A stretch of 64,000 nucleotides of DNA, taken from contig CAMPET010000068.1 of assembly GCA_946803715.1 (NCBI GenBank), forward strand, positions 109,298 to 173,297. Reading direction: 5' to 3'. This document shows positions 58,701 to 64,000 of the stretch, piece after piece. The notes under the pieces are model-generated. The model was given only the letters and a program-made list of their open reading frames with translations, was not told the DNA's origin and searched no databases. The position numbers and the translations under genes were made by a program. Origin of the DNA: Beroe ovata (Eukaryota > Ctenophora > Nuda > Beroida > Beroidae). Numbering within the stretch: the first letter of the stretch is position 1; each line of letters opens with the position of its first letter.

Positions 58701-60613
58701 ATGGTCCGACTTCACGTGAAGAAAGGAAACGATTCCCTTTTCCTACATGACACCACTGTCAAGCAGGACATTCCCACTCTGACATCGGAAATCCTTGATA
58801 TCTACGATATGAGACTCAAAGTGCTACGCCTGTGCGATGGTAAATTAGACAAAAACATATACTGATTTGATAGTGATATTTACATCTGCATTTTGTTAGC
58901 GCGCCACAGAATATAAGTGAAATGATAGGTATATCACCAGTACGTAAGAACAGGCCTGTGTGACGATAGGGTCTACCATTCGTCACAACTCGCTGACACC
59001 ACTGCATAACTGTGACGTAGGAATGCCGACTATGGAATGCGCTGACACCAGTACGTCAGAACAGGCCTGTGTGATGATAGGGTATACCATTCGTCACAAC
59101 TCGCTGANTACGTAGGAATGCGCTGACACCAGTTCGTCAGAACAGGCCTGTGTGACGATTGAGCATCCCATTCGTCACAGCTTACTGACACCACTGCATT
59201 CGTCACAACTCTGACACCACTGCATAACTGTGACGTAGTAACGCTCACTATGGAATGCGCTGACACCAGTTCGCCTGTGTGACGATTGGTGACCTCTATT
59301 TTTAACAGTTTTCAACTTCTCCATTATTTCAGAGATGCAGTCCCTCGCGAAGCATGGTCATTTCCTGCCTCCTAACATGCAGGGATTGACTGACGAACAA
59401 GTTGAGGAACTCAAGTTGAAGGATGAGTACGAATCTATCTGTATCCCCCAGGGCGGCTCCATTGAGTGTCCCGATCCAATAGGACGTCGCAGTGGTAAAG
59501 GTCAGTGCTTTCACCTTCCATTTTAAGTTTCCAATTCGTACAAGATGCCGTGGAACACTCCAGGAACAGGCATCACACATGAACGCTGATTTCGAAAAAA
59601 AGTGCCACAAATTTGATTGTCGACGCGAAATCCGCACGACATTTTCTAGTCACAAGCAAATTTTGTCCCCAGTTTATAACAGCGCTGACGCGCGCGCGCA
59701 CGAGCGCGCGTTCCGAGGTTGTTCGCCGTTTTCTCGTACAATTCTGCAGTGAAGTTGAAGACGCAATTTCCTCAATCCCACAAAATTTCCTCGAACACAT
59801 AAACCCTATTACGATTATGACATTGGATAATAGCCATATTTTCCTTTCAGCCCCGAAGGAGAACATGGCTGAGGTGATAATGAAGACAGTCACTGATGCA
59901 AAGGAAGGAGTTTCCTCCAAACTAGCAGATATGAACAAGACCCTAACACTTAAAGATGTGAAAGATAACTTGGAGAAGTTGAAAGGAGCAATCATGATTG
60001 TTTACCCGATGAAGCTGCCTAATTATGATCCTGTTCAAGCTGAAATTGATAATGACGAGGACTTATCGGGAACTCAGGTTCGTTGAATGCTGAATTTAGC
60101 TTCGACTAAAATCGTCATTCAATTTTGACCTCCATTTCAATTTGACGCGATTGCATCCCTTTAGGCGTCTCTGGAGGTGATTGAAAAAGACAAGGGAGCG
60201 CTATGGTGGGCCGGCAAGGAATTGATGCCTGAGAAAACACTGGAAGACTACGTAGGGAAGAATGAGAAGACGAAGATTGTAATCAAGCTAACGAAGAAGG
60301 GAGGTCAAGCCCCGGGCCGGGAACAGCAGATGTCAGAGGAACAGAAGCGACAGATGATGGCATGGCAGTATCGGAAACAGGAAGAGATGAAGGTATGGAC
60401 ACACGTCGGAAAACTTTGATTGATCTTGTCAATTACATTGTGATGTCAGTAAATGTGTTTCTCCACCACCCCTCCTCCTTTACACCCTGTCATTTTCAGA
60501 AGCTGCACGAAGCAGACGATGGTGATGATTACTACAACAGTCCGTGGGCCGATCCCGGTGCCCTGAAGAATCAGTTCCATGGTATTGGCAACATAAAATG
60601 GGGCCCAAGATAA
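58701..60613 (+). CDS. CFAP298: cilia and flagella associated protein 298 (Kurly)
   Basis: Needed for outer dynein arm assembly and planar cilia polarity in animals. Five exons in phase: 58701-58839, 59333-59500, 59851-60077, 60165-60392 and 60500-60613, total 291 residues against 290 in human. Conserved blocks: MVRLHVKKGNDSLFL, GHFLPPNMQGLTDEQVEELK, RGAVMIVYPM-like KGAIMIVYPMKLPNYDP, EDLSGTQ, ALWWAGKEL, DYVGKNEKTKI, and the end SPWADPGALKNQFHG / IKWGPR. The start matches the human start; ATG 58656, further upstream in the frame, is not conserved. Intron 1 holds the 112-bp minisatellite; intron 2 (59501-59850) has a CG-rich island at 59670-59735. Confidence 0.96.
58915..59285. repeat. 112-bp minisatellite in CFAP298 intron 1
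   Basis: About three units of the same repeat as 6544-6935 (TGACGTAGGAATGC, CAGGCCTGTGTGACGAT, CGTCACAACTCGCTGACACC), some truncated. A single N at 59108 falls inside a shortened unit, so the true copy number is uncertain. Confidence 0.85.
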
Positions 60614-61840
60614 GCATATAATCGTCAGAACCCAGACAGTTCAGACTCAGACAGTCAATCTCAGTATAATGAGTTTATCTCTATATGAGTGCTGGACATT
60701 CTTCCCTTTCAAACCAGTCACAAAGTGTTTATTTTTATTTGTAAATATTTGCCTATGTAAACTTCAGTGTATATAAAACAGATGTTTGAATTGTACGGAG
60801 TGGCAGTGCAACAATTGAAGGGCAACGGTTTAGCAATCTCACAAACTTATGTCATTAATATCCAGTATTATCAATTCAAAACAAAATACATAAGATTTGT
60901 CTACGCAACTCTTATCGAAAACAAATTAACTGACTAATGGTTCCCATTTTCTCCTTCGGAAAGTATTCGTTAATACAATATTGAATAAGTATGTTAATTG
61001 CTCAAAACTATAATATAGATAGAATGGTGATCATGCCCCGGGTGAAATTATTGCAAAATAATTCAAATAGTTTTAAGATGAAAAAGGAAATTCTGACAAG
61101 TCTGATTTCGTTTGAACTCCCGCACACAAAAGTATCAATAAAATCGTTCAATTCAACACAACGACCAAGGGTTAAAAACCATGTTTAACATTAAATTTAA
61201 TGAGACCAGCATGAACTTTAACTATACTATACGAATCATACCAAGAAATTAAAAAGTCCAAATGTATTTAACGAATCCTAATGACCGAAACTCAATGCAA
61301 GATAATCAAATCTATCCTTGTGAGCGGTTATTCCATAGATAGTATGAAGAATATACTTAAAGAATATACTTATAGGGTGGGAGGAAACAGTAGAAACTAA
61401 AAAACACTAACAGTATCAGTGTAGAAAAACATGAGAAACTTCTTCACACAGAACCGCAGAAACGTTTTTTTCTCATAAACATAAAAGTGAAAAGACACCG
61501 CTATCATTATCAAGAGCGAAGAGGTTTTTTAAAGGTTAACTCCACCTGTCGGACATCAACGGGCAGACACAGTGGAGCGGGCACAGTTAACATGAACCCC
61601 CATGCGCTCTTTTAGCAACTTAGCGTGATGTCTTGCAAGTAATTCGCACTGGTGACGGGTGGAGTTCTAAATCCCTTCAATGTAATTGTCAATAACCTCG
61701 GTTTATTCATCACTTTAATTGGGTTTTATTTATTTTTAGGGTTTTTAATACATGACGTATAAACTGCTATCATTCACTAAACAAAAACGCGGTTATGTAG
61801 AGGGTGAACTGTTTTACTATTGTCTGGTGGCCGTGGCGTG
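60614..61840. other. convergent 3' spacer between CFAP298 and BCAS3
   Basis: AT-rich tail-to-tail spacer. No exon, RNA gene or strong repeat was recognised. Confidence 0.5.
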
Positions 61841-64000
61841 TCAGCGGCCGTCCAATTTGATGTCAATGATCTGAAATATATGAGAGCAATGAGATAAACT
61901 GTACAAGAAGGAAACATTTAATAGCTTGTTTAGATTTCAATATTCTTCCATTTCTTGCAGAGAAGAAATTTATCTCCATTTCATCAGATTTCCTCTGACC
62001 CTTTCCAAATCATCAGAGGAATTCTGGCGAAACTTGTATTTAATACTCGATACTAAGATATCAACAATTGTAACATACCTGACTGACAGCCATATCATCA
62101 TCTTCCTCCACATCATTCTGTTTGCTTCTCACACTGACATCCTGCATTGCATCCGTGATAGTTTCAAGTAGCAGGTCATCCTTCTTGTGGCCGGGATCCA
62201 GTGACATGTTCATCTCCAGGTCAGAGGTGTGCTCGACTGATCCCTGACCACTCTCAATCACACACAGTCCGTTCATTGTGTCGTTGTTGTGAGTGGTGTC
62301 AGTACGAAGGGGGGTAGAGTGGAGCTCCATGTCCTCATAGATGTTATCAGCGTGGTGGGAGTCCTCTGATACAACTGTATGAGGCGGTGTCAGTGTGAGT
62401 GTCACATGGGTGAATTCGCAGAATATATAATAAAACGCGCAGTTTGATCTGATACTGACAAGTATACATTTTCTAGTAAAAATAATAAACCTGTTTGATC
62501 AGCTAGGATAGATGAGCTAGTGTTGTTGAGAGACGAGGGTAGAACGTGTACAGTTCTGAATGAGAACTGTGGTCCCATCCACAGACACCGGTGTGGCGCC
62601 TCATACGTCTGTATCTCTACAGAACTGACCCAACTGTTGTCAGACCTCTCCTCTAGTTCTGCTTCATATTCTGTCAAATGTCGGACTGATATTATCGGGT
62701 ACATACGAATTAGGTAAAGTGTAGTAGATATAAATTCAAGGCTGGGTAATGGGTAAACACTTACAGTATACACCCGTTACATCCAAGTGCGACATGTAAA
62801 TGTTAGTTACAAGATACACAGATCTCACCCGTTTCATTGTAGAGCAGCTGTATATCCCTGAACACCTGAACCTGTTCGCTAGTCTTACTCCGAGCCAGCC
62901 CCCATTGGATAGTGGGTGTGACACACAGCTGTATGGGGGCATCATCGGCAGGGGGTGCTATTCCATTGAGAGGCGAACACTCGATCTTGTATTCCACTAG
63001 CACGCCGTCAGGGCCAGCAACTAGCAGGCACTCTCTTCTTACTATGTAATAAGGTGGTGGGTTAGAAATGCTAATAGCCATTAATATCTGTTGATTCAGT
63101 GAGTGAGCAGAAAAAGCTAATTGGTCCTAGAAAAATCCTCTTAAATGAAAAAATATAACCTGAGAACATAATCAGAGACCGCTGACCTGATTGTTTTGAT
63201 GTTTTCGGTGTTTTGAGTCGGGATTGTCCGAATATAGCCGATATGGGGTATGTTACGCTGCTCTGTGTGATACTTGACGTTGACTTGAGGGGTGATTGTT
63301 TGAGTTGTACTAGCGGTATGACAACATTTGGAGAAGGTAGGATAGGAATTGTACTGTGTCTGTGGTAGCTGGGTACTGAGATAGAAGTATTCGATACAAA
63401 ACGGAAGTTCAAACGAGCCTCGCATAATGGTAACAGAAATCAGTTATGCGTCATTTACTGTCGTCAGCACTCAGCGATGTGGCATACACTGTTTGTAAGA
63501 ACTAAGAGTGATACCAATAACTCACATAGGTCGTGATCTTGGGAGGCAGGGACGCCGTTAGACTTGTGTGCGATCTGATTAATTCCAGCCGAGGTGTGGA
63601 ATCTGAAGGATGATAAGTTAAAACGGATTAATAGTGCTAATTAATACATTGTGTTTGTATAACCACCAATAACAACTTTTGCTACTGACAACTTAACCTG
63701 GAATGTCTGTTAACAACTTTGGGTGCGAGATGGGTACGACAGTTTATCGGTCCACCGTATGGTGTTATAGGGAAAACATGGGTTGTACCATTCCGCGTGC
63801 TGGCACAAAGCCAGCGACAGTCTTGTGAAAATGACAGGTTTTGTACCTGGTGATTATGACTGTCAAAATTTGATAGTGTCAAATGTAAACTCATGATGTT
63901 TTCACTGTCGTTAAAGTATACATTGTATATTCGTATACAGGATGTAATATCTCACGATTCATACTCAATACACAATGTACACACACACACACACACACAC
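61841..64000 (-). CDS. BCAS3: BCAS3 homolog, C-terminal half (partial)
   Basis: WD40 (PROPPIN-like) protein that in animals works with PHAF1 at autophagic membranes and in cell migration. The gene enters from the right edge. Exons: about 63698-63849, 63531-63602, 63187-about 63410, 62829-63087, 62491-about 62670, 62079-62374 and 61841-61870 (TGA). Diagnostic segments: FSQDCRWLCASTRNGTTHVF, ITPYGGPINCRTHLAPKVVN, SRFHTSAGI (rebuilt across the splice at 63698/63602), SPNVVIPLVQLKQ, VLVEYKIE, and the BCAS3-domain core VSSVEIQTYEAPHRCLWMGP / QFSFRTVH. These follow human BCAS3 in order. The 5' edge of the 63187-63410 exon does not fit phase with its neighbour and needs transcript data. The final exon adds only IIDIKLDGR. 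A (CA)n run fills 63978-64000. Confidence 0.9.

Overview
This window is nuclear DNA from an animal (metazoan). The genes are spliced, with GT-AG introns of roughly 70 to 900 bases, and are separated by AT-rich stretches full of CA/GT microsatellites, minisatellites, palindromes and small dispersed repeats. The gene set points to a ciliated invertebrate: BBIP1, CFAP298, BCAS3, VMA21, a SIRT2-like deacetylase and an LDLa-7TM receptor related to LGR/relaxin receptors. An early-branching lineage such as a ctenophore, cnidarian or sponge fits the compact genes and AT-rich spacers, but nothing here fixes the phylum. Two runs of Ns and several single Ns are assembly joins. At least one single N carries an unmerged overlap that breaks a coding exon.

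Layout. 1-1651 (-): N-terminal half of an alpha-mannosidase 2C1. 1812-3030: repeats. 3743-17865 (-): an ephexin-type RhoGEF (proline-rich N-terminus, then DH-PH-SH3), rebuilt exon by exon; two gaps in the chain are unresolved. 18345-19271 (-): intronless SIRT2-like sirtuin. 21540-24742 (-): a protein with an RIIa/DPY30-type docking helix pair and a long acidic, lysine-rich tail; its last identified exon is tandemly duplicated. 25181-25402 (-): BBIP1. 25403-30500: repeats and palindromes with only doubtful exons. 30501-40678 (+): a serine-rich coiled-coil protein I cannot name, with a 5.6-kb first intron. 42417-43604 (+): a secreted protein of three cysteine-rich, beta-trefoil-like repeats. 44312-49117 (-): an SLC46-like MFS transporter. 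51034-52792 (+): PAK1IP1. 53067-56983 (-): LDLa-7TM receptor. 57699-58258 (+): VMA21. 58701-60613 (+): CFAP298. 61841-64000 (-): C-terminal half of BCAS3.

Most exon boundaries were placed by checking that the splice phase carries through. For the RhoGEF DH-PH-SH3 part, the RIIa gene, the coiled-coil gene, PAK1IP1, the receptor, VMA21 and CFAP298, all summed exon lengths keep the reading frame. The genes are ordinary eukaryotic neighbours, not an operon. The only functional theme is cilia (BBIP1, the RIIa protein, CFAP298). The most unusual DNA is a duplicated 67-base exon, a minisatellite that copies a splice-site pair in every unit, a cluster of seven CACGTG sites, two adjacent perfect palindromes, and repeat families shared between introns of unrelated genes.
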